Positions 56,299 to 64,000 of a stretch of DNA of 64,000 bases are shown in pieces (positions within the stretch are counted from its first letter, which is position 1; each line of letters opens with the position of its first letter). Under the pieces are notes generated by a model. The model searched no databases and was not told where the DNA came from. It saw nothing but the letters and a program-made list of their open reading frames with translations. A program made the translations under genes and the position numbers. The DNA comes from Streptomyces sp. DH12 (GTDB lineage: Bacteria; Actinomycetota; Actinomycetes; Streptomycetales; Streptomycetaceae), in contig NZ_JAHWGT010000017.1 in NCBI RefSeq assembly GCF_020873895.1, positions 1-64,000 on the forward strand. The letters are read 5' to 3'.

Positions 56299-57678
56299 AT
56301 GAGCACCACGGAGCGTCCCAGGATCCTCGTAGTAGGCGGAGGGTACGTAGGCCTGTACGCAGCTCGACGCATCCAGAAGAAGATGCGCTACGGCGAGGCG
56401 ACCGTCACGGTCGTCGACCCGCGCTCGTACATGACGTACCAGCCCTTCCTCCCCGAAGCCGCCGCCGGCAGCATCTCGCCGCGGCACGTCGTCGTCCCGC
56501 TGCGACGCGTGCTGCCCAAGGCCGAGGTCCTCACCGGTCGGGTCACCACCATCGACCAGGACCGCAAGGTCGCCACGATCGCGCCGCTCGTCGGCGAGGC
56601 GTACGAGCTGCCCTTCGACTACCTGGTCATCGCGCTCGGCGCGGTCTCCCGCACCTTCCCGATCCCCGGCCTCGCCGAGCAGGGCATCGGCATGAAGGGC
56701 ATCGAGGAGGCGATCGGGCTGCGCAACCACGTGCTGGAGCAGCTCGACAAGGCCGACTCGACGAACGACGAGGACGTCCGCCGCAAGGCGCTGACCTTCG
56801 TCTTCGTCGGCGGTGGCTTCGCGGGCGCGGAGACCATCGGCGAGGTCGAGGACATGGCCCGGGACGCGGCCAAGTACTACAAGAACGTGTCCCGCGAGGA
56901 CATGCGCTTCATCCTGGTCGACGCCGCCGACAAGATCCTCCCCGAGGTCGGCCCGAAGCTCGGCGCGTACGGCAAGGAGCACCTGGAGGGCCGCGGCGTC
57001 GAGGTCTACCTCTCGACGTCCATGGACTCCTGCGTCGACGGCCACGTGGTGCTGAAGAACGGCCTGGAGGTCGACTCCAACACCATCGTGTGGACCGCCG
57101 GCGTGAAGCCGAACCCGGCGCTGGCCCGCTTCGGCCTGCCGCTCGGCCCCCGCGGCCACGTCGACTGCCAGCCGACCCTCCAGGTCACCGGCACCGACTA
57201 CATCTGGGCCGCCGGCGACAACGCCCAGGTCCCGGACCTCGTGGGCCGCAAGGCCGGCAACGAGAACGCCTGGTGCCCGCCGAACGCCCAGCACGCGCTG
57301 CGCCAGGCGAAGGTCCTCGGCGACAACGTCGTGTCCGGCATGCGCGGCTTCCCGCAGAAGGAGTACGAGCACGCCAACAAGGGTGCCGTCGCGGGTCTCG
57401 GCCTGCACAAGGGCGTCGCGATGATCGTCATGGGCAAGATGAAGATCAAGCTCAAGGGCCGGCTCGCCTGGTACATGCACCGCGGCTACCACGGTCTGGC
57501 CATGCCGACCTGGAACCGGAAGATCCGCGTCTTCGCGGACTGGACGCTCGCGATGTTCCTCAAGCGCGAGGTCGTCTCGCTCGGCGCCATCGAGACGCCG
57601 CGCGAGGAGTTCTACGAGGCCGCCAAGCCCGCCCCGGCGCCCGCCGCGGCCAAGCAGGAGAAGGCCAAGGCCTCCTGA
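56299..57678 (+). CDS. ndh: type II NADH dehydrogenase
   Basis: 459 residues. Non-proton-pumping transfer of electrons from NADH to menaquinone at the inner face of the membrane. Two dinucleotide-binding motifs: ILVVGGGYVGLYAARRIQ (FAD, about 10-27) and FVFVGGGFAGAETIGEV (NADH, about 172-188); WAAGDNAQVPD is the second FAD contact. C-terminal amphipathic part (LAWYMHRGYHGLAMPTWNRK) and an Ala/Pro/Lys tail. ATG at 56299. Confidence 0.92.
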   Translation: MSTTERPRILVVGGGYVGLYAARRIQKKMRYGEATVTVVDPRSYMTYQPFLPEAAAGSISPRHVVVPLRRVLPKAEVLTGRVTTIDQDRKVATIAPLVGEAYELPFDYLVIALGAVSRTFPIPGLAEQGIGMKGIEEAIGLRNHVLEQLDKADSTNDEDVRRKALTFVFVGGGFAGAETIGEVEDMARDAAKYYKNVSREDMRFILVDAADKILPEVGPKLGAYGKEHLEGRGVEVYLSTSMDSCVDGHVVLKNGLEVDSNTIVWTAGVKPNPALARFGLPLGPRGHVDCQPTLQVTGTDYIWAAGDNAQVPDLVGRKAGNENAWCPPNAQHALRQAKVLGDNVVSGMRGFPQKEYEHANKGAVAGLGLHKGVAMIVMGKMKIKLKGRLAWYMHRGYHGLAMPTWNRKIRVFADWTLAMFLKREVVSLGAIETPREEFYEAAKPAPAPAAAKQEKAKAS

Positions 57679-57732
57679 CCCGGCCGGACCCGTCCGGCCG
57701 CGGTTCGACCGCAGTCCCACCGCAGTCCCGTC

Positions 57733-57770
57733 GAGGGGCCGCCCGCCATCCGTGGTGCGGGCGGCCCCTC
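57733..57770 (+). terminator. ndh terminator
   Basis: A 14-bp perfect stem GAGGGGCCGCCCGC / GCGGGCGGCCCCTC with a 10-nt loop, 54 bp after the stop. Confidence 0.85.
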
Positions 57771-58002
57771 GCCGCGTCCGGGAACGGCCCGCCGCCCCGG
57801 GCGCGGCGCGACGGCGAGGACGGGGGCACCCGGTCCGGCGGCGTGGTGCGTGCGCCCCGCGCCGGGGCGCACGGCGCGCGCCCCGCGCCGCCGGTGCGCT
57901 GACCGCCCACGACACGGGGTGGTATCCGGACTCCTCTTCCGCCGCCTCCGGTGCTTACGTGGTGCCGAGCATGTCCGGCCCCACGTCACGGAGGTGTGCC
58001 CC
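57771..58002 (+). other. cfa upstream region
   Basis: No gene seen. GC-rich except around 57915-57965, the probable promoter. RBS GGAGG at 57990-57994. Confidence 0.35.
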
Positions 58003-59337
58003 ATGTCCGACACCGCTGCGCGGCTGGCCGCGCTGGCCCGGGAGCTGCTCGGCGTCCCGCTGCCCGTGCGGATCCGCGCCTGGGACGGCAGCGAGGCCGG
58101 CCCGCCCCTGCCCGGCGGGTCCGTCCTCGTCGTCCGCCACCGCAGGGCGCTGCGGCGGCTGCTGTGGGCGCCGGGCGAGCTGGGCCTCGCCCGCGCCTGG
58201 GTCGCCGGTGAGCTCGACGTGGAGGGAGACCTCTACGAGGTGCTCGGCCGGCTCGCCGGGCCGCTGTGGGAGCGCCGCCCCGATCGGGACGACCGCCCCG
58301 GCGGCCCGCTCGCCGGGGCCGCGGCCGCCCTGCGTACCGCCCGCGACCCGCAGGCCCGCGCCGCCGTACGGGAGCTGCTCGACCTCACCGGGCCCTGGAC
58401 GCCGCCCCCGCCTCCCCCGGAGGAGGTGCGGCGCCGCAGCGGGCCCCTCCACACCCGGCGGCGCGACCGGCAGGCCGTCAGCCACCACTACGACGTCGGC
58501 AACGACTTCTACGCCCTGGTCCTCGGCCCGTCCATGGTCTACTCGTGCGCCTACTGGACCCCGGGCGGCACGCTGGAGGAGGCCCAGTACGACAAGCTGG
58601 AGCTGGTCTGCCGCAAGCTGGCCCTCGCCGAGGGCGACCGGCTCCTCGACGTGGGCTGCGGCTGGGGCTCCCTGGCCCTGCACGCCGCCCGCCACCACGG
58701 CGCCACCGTCGTCGGCGTCACCCTCAGCGCCGAGCAGGCCGCCCACGCCCGCAAGCGCGTCGCCGAGGAGGGTCTCGCCGACCGGGTGGAGATCCGCGTG
58801 CAGGACTACCGGGACGTCCGCGACGGCCCGTACGACGCGATCTCCTCCGTCGGCATGGCCGAGCACGTCGGCGACGTCCGCTACCGCGCCTACGCCGCCG
58901 CCCTGCACGCCCTGCTCCGGCCCGGCGGCCGGCTCCTCAACCACCAGATCGCCCGGCGCCCCGACCCGCCGGGGCAGCGCTACCGCCTCGACCCGTTCAT
59001 CGACGCGTACGTCTTCCCCGACGGGGAGCTGGCCCCCCTCGGGCGGACCACCGCCGCCCTGGAGGAGGCCGGCTTCGAGGTGCGCGACGTGGAGGCGCTG
59101 CGGGAGCACTACGCCCTCACCCTGCGCCGGTGGGTGGCGAACCTGGAGGAGCACCGGGAGGAGGCGGTACGCCTGACCTCGCCCGGCCGGGTCCGCGTCT
59201 GGCGCCTCTACATGGCCGCGTCCGCGCTCGCCTTCGAGCGCAACCGGATCGGCGTCAACCAGGTCCTCGCCGTCCGCACCCCGGAGGACGGGGCCAGCGG
59301 CCTGCCCCTGCGCGGCCGCGTGTGGGGCGCGCCGTAG
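58003..59337 (+). CDS. cyclopropane-fatty-acid synthase family methyltransferase
   Basis: 444 residues. SAM-dependent methylation of the double bond of membrane lipids. Characteristic AVSHHYDVGNDFYALVLGP (about 160-180), SAM motif RLLDVGCGWGSLALHAA, SSVGMAEHVG, and C-terminal ALAFERNRIGVNQVL. The N-terminal 140 residues are the usual less conserved lipid-binding domain. Together with the desaturase at 6653, the window holds two membrane-lipid-modifying enzymes, though not in one operon. Confidence 0.9.
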   Translation: MSDTAARLAALARELLGVPLPVRIRAWDGSEAGPPLPGGSVLVVRHRRALRRLLWAPGELGLARAWVAGELDVEGDLYEVLGRLAGPLWERRPDRDDRPGGPLAGAAAALRTARDPQARAAVRELLDLTGPWTPPPPPPEEVRRRSGPLHTRRRDRQAVSHHYDVGNDFYALVLGPSMVYSCAYWTPGGTLEEAQYDKLELVCRKLALAEGDRLLDVGCGWGSLALHAARHHGATVVGVTLSAEQAAHARKRVAEEGLADRVEIRVQDYRDVRDGPYDAISSVGMAEHVGDVRYRAYAAALHALLRPGGRLLNHQIARRPDPPGQRYRLDPFIDAYVFPDGELAPLGRTTAALEEAGFEVRDVEALREHYALTLRRWVANLEEHREEAVRLTSPGRVRVWRLYMAASALAFERNRIGVNQVLAVRTPEDGASGLPLRGRVWGAP

Positions 59338-59361
59338 GCCGGGCCGCCGACGGACGGCGAA

Positions 59362-59393
59362 GGGGCCGGACCTCCGGGTGGAGGTCCGGCCCC
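59362..59393. terminator. bidirectional terminator between cfa and ABC permease
   Basis: GGGGCCGGACCTCC / GGAGGTCCGGCCCC, 14-bp stem with a 4-nt loop, between convergent genes. Confidence 0.85.
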
Positions 59394-59441
59394 CGCGGCG
59401 TGCCGGTGCGCCGGTCGGCCCGGTGGGGCCGGGAGGGCCGG

Positions 59442-61973
59442 CTACTCGGACTTGATGGCGTTGAGCATGTTGAGCTTGGCGGCGCTGCGCGCCGGCCACA
59501 TGGCGGCCAGGACGCCGACCACGCCGGCGAGCAGCAGGAAGACCGCGATCCGGTCCCAGGGCAGGACCAGCGCGTAGTCCGGCAGGCTGCTCTTGATGGT
59601 CTCGCCGATCGCCCAGCCGAGGAACGACCCGAGGCCGATGCCGACGACCGCGCCGAAGAGGGAGATGACCACGGCCTCCAGCCGGACCATCCGCTTCACG
59701 CGGCGGCGGTCGAGGCCGATCGCCCGGAGCATGCCGATCTCCTGCTGGCGTTCGAAGACGGACATGGCGAGCGTGTTGACGACGCCGAGGACCGCGATGA
59801 TCAGCGCCATCGCCAGCAGGCCGTACATGATGTTCAGCATCATGTTGATGACGCCGCCGAACTCGTCGCGGATGTCCTGCTTGTCCATCACGGTGATCGC
59901 CGGGTTGTCCCCGAGGGCGTCGATGAGCGCCTTCTCGTTCGCGGCGCTCTGGCCGCCCTCCATCGTCAGGAAGATGGCCGGGATGTACGGCTTGGTGTCG
60001 TGCGGCCGCACGACCTTCGCGTCGATGAGGACGGGGGAGAGGAACTCGCTGTCCGCGTAGATCGCCCCGACGGTCAGCCGGCCCTTCTTGTCGTCGCTGA
60101 ACGTGACGGGCAGGGTGTCGCCGACCTTCCAGCCGCGGTTCTTCGCCGTCTTCTCGGCGACCGCGATCCGGCCCTGGGCGAGCGAGGCGAGCGATCCGCC
60201 GACCTGCTCGACGTGCAGGACCTTCTCGATGTCGCCGGGGGTGACGGCCGACGCGGAGGCGAACTTGCCGTCCAGCTCCAGGTACGCCGCCTGCTGCGGC
60301 GAGACGGCGGTCACGCCGGGGGCCTTCTGCAGCGCGGTCAGCGCGGACTCGTCGAGGTCGCCGCCGCCGGCCATCCGGACCATGTAGTCGGCGGTGATCT
60401 GGTCGGTGGTCATCTTGTCGATGGACCGGCCGACGGTGACGCCCAGCACCGACAGGCCGGTGACCAGGGTCAGGCCGATGGCCAGCGCCGAGGCGGTGGC
60501 GCCGGTGCGGCGCGGGTTGCGGACGGCGTTCTGTCCGGCGAGCTTGCCGGAGACCCCGAAGAGGCGGACCATCAGCGGCCGCACGGCGGCGATGAGCGGC
60601 CGCGACAGCAGCGGGATCAGCATGATCACGCCGATGAGGGTGAGGAAGGCGCCCGCGGCGATCAGCATCCGGCCCGTGTCGCCGCCGGAGGCGGCGCCGT
60701 AGACGATGACACCGGCGCCGACCGCGGCCAGCACGCCGCCGATGGTGTTCCGCACCACCAGGGACTTCTGGCTGGGGGCCGCGTGCATGCTGTTCATGGC
60801 GGCGACGGGCGGGATCTTGGCGGCGCGGCGGCCGGGCAGCCACGCGGCGAGCATCGTCACGAACAGGCCGACGCCGAGCGCGGAGAGGACCGGGGTCGGG
60901 CCGAGGACGAGCGGGCCGTCCGGCACCTTCAGGTCGAAGGCGGCCATCCCGGAGCGCAGGCCCACGGCGAGGCCGACGCCGAGGACGTAGCCGGCGGTGG
61001 AGGCGATCAGGCCGACGATGGCGGCCTCGGTCAGCACCGAGCGGGTGACCTGCTTGCGGGACGCCCCGACGGCCCGCATCAGCGCGACCTCCTTGGTGCG
61101 CTGCGCGACGAGCATGGTGAAGGTGTTGGCGATGAGGAAGACGCCGACGAAGAGCGCGATGCCCGCGAAGCCCAGCAGGATCTGGTTGAAGGCGCTCAGG
61201 CCCTCCTCGATCTCCTTGGCCTGCTGGTCGGCGAGGGCCTTGCCGGTCTGCGCCACGGCGTTCTCCGGCAGCAGCGGCACGATCGCGTCGCGGATCAGGG
61301 TGTCCTGGCCGCCGGGCGCGGCGGTGACGGTGACGTCCTTGAAGTAGCCCGGCTCGAGGAAGAGCCGCTGGGCGACCTCGGTGTCGAAGAGCACGAGGCT
61401 GCCGCCGGCGCTGACGGCGCCGTCGTCGGTGGTGAAGACGCCGGCGAGGCGGTACTCCTTGACCGGGCCGTTGGTGGCGACGCGGACCGTGTCGCCGACC
61501 CGGTACCGGCCCTCCTCGGCGGTGTCGCGGTCCAGGGCTATCTCGCCGTCGGTGCGGGGGCCGGCGCCGTCGACGAAGTCGTACGCCGGGTCGCGGCCGT
61601 CCTTGCCGGGGGCGAAGTTGGCGCCCTTGTTCGACCACTCGGCGCCGATGAGCTTGCCGTTCGGGTCGGGGACGCCGGCGAAGCCGTCGACGCGCCCGGT
61701 GGCGGTGGCGACCCCGTCCAGCCGCTCGATCTTCTCCAGGGTGGCCCGGGAGACGCCGGGCTCCTGCTTCGGGTCGTCGCCGCCCCCGTAGGAGGTGACG
61801 GCGACGGCGACGTCGTCGTAGCTCTTGGCGGACTGGTTGGTGAAGGCGCGGTTCAGGGTGTCGGTGAAGACCAGGGTGCCGGAGACGAACGCGACGCCGA
61901 GCATGACGGCGAGCACGGTCATCAGCAGCCGGGCCTTGTGCGCGAGGACGTTGCGCAAGGCGGTACGGAACAT
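59442..61973 (-). CDS. ABC transporter permease, MacB/FtsX family
   Basis: 843 residues. First membrane segment at LLMTVLAVMLGVAFVSGTLV; large extracytoplasmic domain (about 40-260); FtsX module (LLGFAGIALFVGVFLIANTF; VALMRAVGASRKQV); a middle hydrophobic pair; second extracytoplasmic domain; final FtsX module (MYGLLAMALIIAVLGVVNTL; EIGMLRAIGLDRRRVKRM). This double-FtsX form is typical of actinobacterial exporters or mechanotransmission systems. It lies 79 bp downstream of its ATPase. Confidence 0.9.
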   Translation of the reverse strand: MFRTALRNVLAHKARLLMTVLAVMLGVAFVSGTLVFTDTLNRAFTNQSAKSYDDVAVAVTSYGGGDDPKQEPGVSRATLEKIERLDGVATATGRVDGFAGVPDPNGKLIGAEWSNKGANFAPGKDGRDPAYDFVDGAGPRTDGEIALDRDTAEEGRYRVGDTVRVATNGPVKEYRLAGVFTTDDGAVSAGGSLVLFDTEVAQRLFLEPGYFKDVTVTAAPGGQDTLIRDAIVPLLPENAVAQTGKALADQQAKEIEEGLSAFNQILLGFAGIALFVGVFLIANTFTMLVAQRTKEVALMRAVGASRKQVTRSVLTEAAIVGLIASTAGYVLGVGLAVGLRSGMAAFDLKVPDGPLVLGPTPVLSALGVGLFVTMLAAWLPGRRAAKIPPVAAMNSMHAAPSQKSLVVRNTIGGVLAAVGAGVIVYGAASGGDTGRMLIAAGAFLTLIGVIMLIPLLSRPLIAAVRPLMVRLFGVSGKLAGQNAVRNPRRTGATASALAIGLTLVTGLSVLGVTVGRSIDKMTTDQITADYMVRMAGGGDLDESALTALQKAPGVTAVSPQQAAYLELDGKFASASAVTPGDIEKVLHVEQVGGSLASLAQGRIAVAEKTAKNRGWKVGDTLPVTFSDDKKGRLTVGAIYADSEFLSPVLIDAKVVRPHDTKPYIPAIFLTMEGGQSAANEKALIDALGDNPAITVMDKQDIRDEFGGVINMMLNIMYGLLAMALIIAVLGVVNTLAMSVFERQQEIGMLRAIGLDRRRVKRMVRLEAVVISLFGAVVGIGLGSFLGWAIGETIKSSLPDYALVLPWDRIAVFLLLAGVVGVLAAMWPARSAAKLNMLNAIKSE

Positions 61974-62052
61974 GAGGTGGGTGTCCTGGGGTGGAGGGCC
62001 GGTGGCGGGCTGGGCGGTACGGGGCGGTGCGGAAGCCGTTACGGCGCCCCGG

Positions 62053-62829
62053 TCAGCTGGTCCGGCCCTTGGTGTCGAACTCCTTCATGCGGTCCAGCAC
62101 CCCGTCCGCTGTCGGCGCGAGCATCTCGTCGACGATGCGCCCGTCCGCCAGGAAGATCACCCGGTCGGCGTAGGAGGCGGCCACCGGGTCGTGCGTGACC
62201 ATCACGACGGTCTGGCCGAGCTCGCGCACCGAGTTGCGCAGGAAGCCCAGGACCTCGGCGCCCGAGCGGGAGTCGAGGTTGCCGGTGGGCTCGTCACCGA
62301 AGATGATCTCGGGGCGGGAGGCCAGGGCGCGCGCCACGGCCACGCGCTGCTGCTGGCCGCCGGAGAGCTGCGCGGGCCGGTGTCCCAGCCGCCCGGACAG
62401 GCCGACCATGTCGATGACGCGGTCCATCCACTGCTTGTCCGGCTTGCGGCCCGCGATGTCCATCGGGAGGGTGATGTTCTCCAGCGCGGTGAGCGTCGGC
62501 AGCAGGTTGAACGCCTGGAAGATGAAGCCGATCTTGTCCCGGCGCAACTGCGTGAGCTGCTTGTCCTTCAACGTGCCCAGCTCGGTCTCGCCGATGCGCG
62601 CCGAGCCGCTGGTGAAGCTGTCGAGGCCCGCCACGCAGTGCATCAGCGTCGACTTGCCGGAGCCGGAGGGTCCCATGATCGCCGTGAACTCGCCCTGCGG
62701 GAACGCCACGGTGACCCGGTCGAGGGCGACCACGCGGGTCTCGCCCTGTCCGTAGACCTTGGACAGCTCCGTGGCGCGGGCGGCCACCGCGGTGGTGGCG
62801 CGGTGTGCGGTCGTCGGGGAGGGGATCAC
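62053..62829 (-). CDS. ABC transporter ATP-binding protein, MacB/LolD type
   Basis: 258 residues. Walker A GPSGSGKST, Q-loop FIFQAFNLLP, signature LSGGQQQRVAVARAL, Walker B IIFGDEPTGNLD, switch His VTHDP. LolD/MacB subclass, partner of the following double-FtsX permease. GTG at 62829 (VIPSPTTAH) is preferred because AGGAG lies 8-9 bases before it; GTG at 62847 would add six residues without an RBS. No regulator adjoins. Confidence 0.92.
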   Translation of the reverse strand: MIPSPTTAHRATTAVAARATELSKVYGQGETRVVALDRVTVAFPQGEFTAIMGPSGSGKSTLMHCVAGLDSFTSGSARIGETELGTLKDKQLTQLRRDKIGFIFQAFNLLPTLTALENITLPMDIAGRKPDKQWMDRVIDMVGLSGRLGHRPAQLSGGQQQRVAVARALASRPEIIFGDEPTGNLDSRSGAEVLGFLRNSVRELGQTVVMVTHDPVAASYADRVIFLADGRIVDEMLAPTADGVLDRMKEFDTKGRTS

Positions 62830-63224
62830 GTGGAGGGCTCCTGTCACGCATGGTGTTCGTCGGGGACCCTCCCATAATCGGCGCCGGCACCCCCTCGGGG
62901 CGTCCCTCCCCGTGCCCGTTCCCGGGGCCCTCTGGAGTCTGACGGCGGGGCCCGCCCCTCCTCCTGAGGTATGACGGCACCCCCGAGACGCCCGCCGGCG
63001 CCCGCCGCGGGTGGGGACACCGCGTGGACGTACGGCGACTTTCCGTCATTCCGTGGGCGGGGCATATGCGAGCGCGAACCCCCCGCCGGTACTGGCGATG
63101 CGCCGCCCGGGAGCACTGACGCTCCCTCAGACCTCAATAAAATAAGACAACATCGGGCCACTCGTCGGCTGGTCGGGCGACGCGCCCCGGATAGGCTCCT
63201 GTGCTGACGCGGAGCCGCGCACTT
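62830..63224. other. region between ABC operon and bldA
   Basis: No gene seen. The ABC operon promoter is likely around CCCATAATCGG (62870-62880, minus strand). Upstream of the tRNA is an A/T-rich patch (AATAAAATAAGACAAC at 63136-63151), unusual for this genome, and ATAGGCT (63191-63197) suits the -10 of the tRNA promoter, with a short leader. Confidence 0.45.
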
Positions 63225-63306
63225 GCCCGGATGGTGGAACGCAGACACGGCGAGCTTAAACCTCGCTGGCCTTCGGGCCGTGCCGGTTCGAGTCCGGCTC
63301 CGGGCA
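63225..63306 (+). tRNA. bldA: tRNA-Leu (anticodon UAA), bldA
   Basis: 82 nt, class II tRNA. Acceptor GCCCGGA / TCCGGGC with discriminator A; anticodon stem GCGAG/CTCGC with loop CTTAAAC, anticodon TAA; long variable arm GGCC-TTCG-GGCC; T-arm GCCGG-TTCGAGT-CCGGC. CCA is not encoded. This is the only tRNA able to read UUA efficiently in Streptomyces, and is the developmental regulator bldA. Confidence 0.95.
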
Positions 63307-63455
63307 CTCACCGCTCGGGCGGGTCGGCTCCGACACGGAGCGTTGCGTGATCGATATCCGCAGGTCGAAAGATCCTCCCCGAGCACTAGGGTGTTTGCTT
63401 TGCTCTCCCATTACTCTTGTGTCAAGGCCGCGCACGGCGGCCATGGAGGAGTGAG
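63307..63455 (+). other. bldA downstream / BI-1 upstream region
   Basis: No gene seen. A CTCGGGCGGG.../CGGAG-containing GC-rich stretch after the tRNA may terminate it. A T-rich patch at 63390-63422 (GTGTTTGCTTTGCTCTCCCA, then TTACTCTTG) is the likely promoter of the next gene. Confidence 0.35.
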
Positions 63456-64000
63456 ATGAGGAGCAGCAACCCGGTCTTCTCGCGACGGGGGTTCAGCCGC
63501 GACAACGGCTACGCGGGCTTCAACGCGCAGCAGCAGGCCGGGGGCCCCGCCGCCGGAACGAACCCGTACGCGACGAACCCGTACGCGACCGACCCCTACG
63601 CCCAGCCCGGCGTCCAGGCGGGCATGCCGCCGCAGGCCCCGGCCCGGTCCGGTGTCATGACCATCGACGACGTGGTGTCGCGCACCGCCATCACGCTCGG
63701 CACGGTCTTCGTCACCGCCGCTCTCGCCTGGTTCCTGCTGCCGGTCGACCCGGCGAACCTGAACAAGTCGTACGGCATCGGCATCGGCGCGGCCCTGGTG
63801 GCCTTCGTCCTCGCGATGGTGCAGGCGTTCAAGAGCAAGGCGTCGCCGGCGCTGATCCTGGGGTACGCGGCCTTCGAGGGCGTGTTCCTGGGCGTCATCT
63901 CCAGCGCCGTCACCACGTACGTCGCGGCGGGCGCCGTCCCGCAGGCGGTGCTCGGCACGATGTCGGTCTTCGCCGGCGTGCTGATCGCCTACAAGAAGCG
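63456..64000 (+). CDS. Bax inhibitor-1/YccA family membrane protein (partial, runs off the window)
   Basis: At least 181 residues; the stop lies beyond the right edge. N-terminal soluble part of about 65 residues with TNPYAT/TDPYAQ repeats, then MTIDDVVSRTAITLGTVFVT leading into membrane segments (VTAALAWFLL; GIGIGAALVAFVLAMVQAF; ALILGYAAFEGVFLGVISSA; AVLGTMSVFAGVLIAYKK). The FEGVFLGVISS pattern is typical of the BI-1-like YccA group, which may act as ion channels or protease modulators. RBS GGAGGAG before ATG 63456. Confidence 0.88.
   Translation, partial: MRSSNPVFSRRGFSRDNGYAGFNAQQQAGGPAAGTNPYATNPYATDPYAQPGVQAGMPPQAPARSGVMTIDDVVSRTAITLGTVFVTAALAWFLLPVDPANLNKSYGIGIGAALVAFVLAMVQAFKSKASPALILGYAAFEGVFLGVISSAVTTYVAAGAVPQAVLGTMSVFAGVLIAYKK

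Noticed and set aside
62830-62847. GTG 62847 as start of the ABC ATPase
   Set aside because: No RBS; GTG 62829 has AGGAG at good distance.

Overview
The window is very GC-rich chromosomal DNA with strong third-position GC bias and GTG/ATG starts. Its gene content is that of a Streptomyces chromosome core: galTEK, ppc, prs-rplY-pth, mfd, two resuscitation-promoting factor (Rpf) genes, eno-divIC-ppx, and a tRNA-Leu(UAA) that matches bldA. From memory, the order follows the S. coelicolor interval that runs from the gal operon down to bldA. I saw no integrase, transposase, CRISPR array or prophage block.

Left part (1-18.2 kb): the galactose operon galT-galE-galK with overlapping start and stop codons; an orphan LuxR-type response regulator; a MarR regulator divergent from a trans-aconitate methyltransferase-like gene across a clear palindrome; a fatty acid desaturase-TetR pair divergent from ppc, with two operator-like boxes between them; an LAETG cell-wall protein; then a leftward housekeeping run (glmU, prs, rplY, pth and a small membrane protein), tRNA-Gln(UUG), and an orphan sensor kinase.

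Accessory-like part (18.7-29 kb): the most unusual region. Two divergent operons encode proteins related to polymorphic-toxin systems. Leftward there is a YwqJ-type deaminase followed by a SUKH-3-type immunity protein. Rightward there is a degenerate WHH nuclease fused to a SUKH domain, followed by an 895-residue protein that joins an Imm35/YrhB-like domain, a Pro/Gly/Ala linker, a second deaminase domain and a SUKH-4-type domain. Next to them is a leftward operon of a small helical protein, a 750-residue protein with a glycine-zipper segment, and a lipoprotein; this looks like a type VII secretion-style cargo operon. An MFS efflux gene follows.

Middle part (29.8-48.9 kb): mfd; a lipoprotein HNH nuclease; GNAT; two envelope proteins; a solitary N6-adenine methyltransferase with an HTH start and an unusual motif IV (HPPF); a membrane protein-Ser/Thr kinase pair; a SAM methyltransferase; GtrA; a SurA-like lipoprotein with mazG; and a STAND-type P-loop protein with Sel1-like repeats coupled to a cytochrome P450.

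Right part (48.9-64 kb): rpfC-like and rpfA, the latter behind a c-di-AMP (ydaO-type) riboswitch; eno, divIC, DUF501, ppx; a RelE/Phd toxin-antitoxin pair with an in-frame duplicated antitoxin; ndh; a cyclopropane synthase-like gene; a MacB-type ABC exporter; bldA; and the start of a Bax-inhibitor-1 family gene cut by the window edge. By eye I found no in-frame TTA codon in any gene called here, so none should depend directly on bldA.
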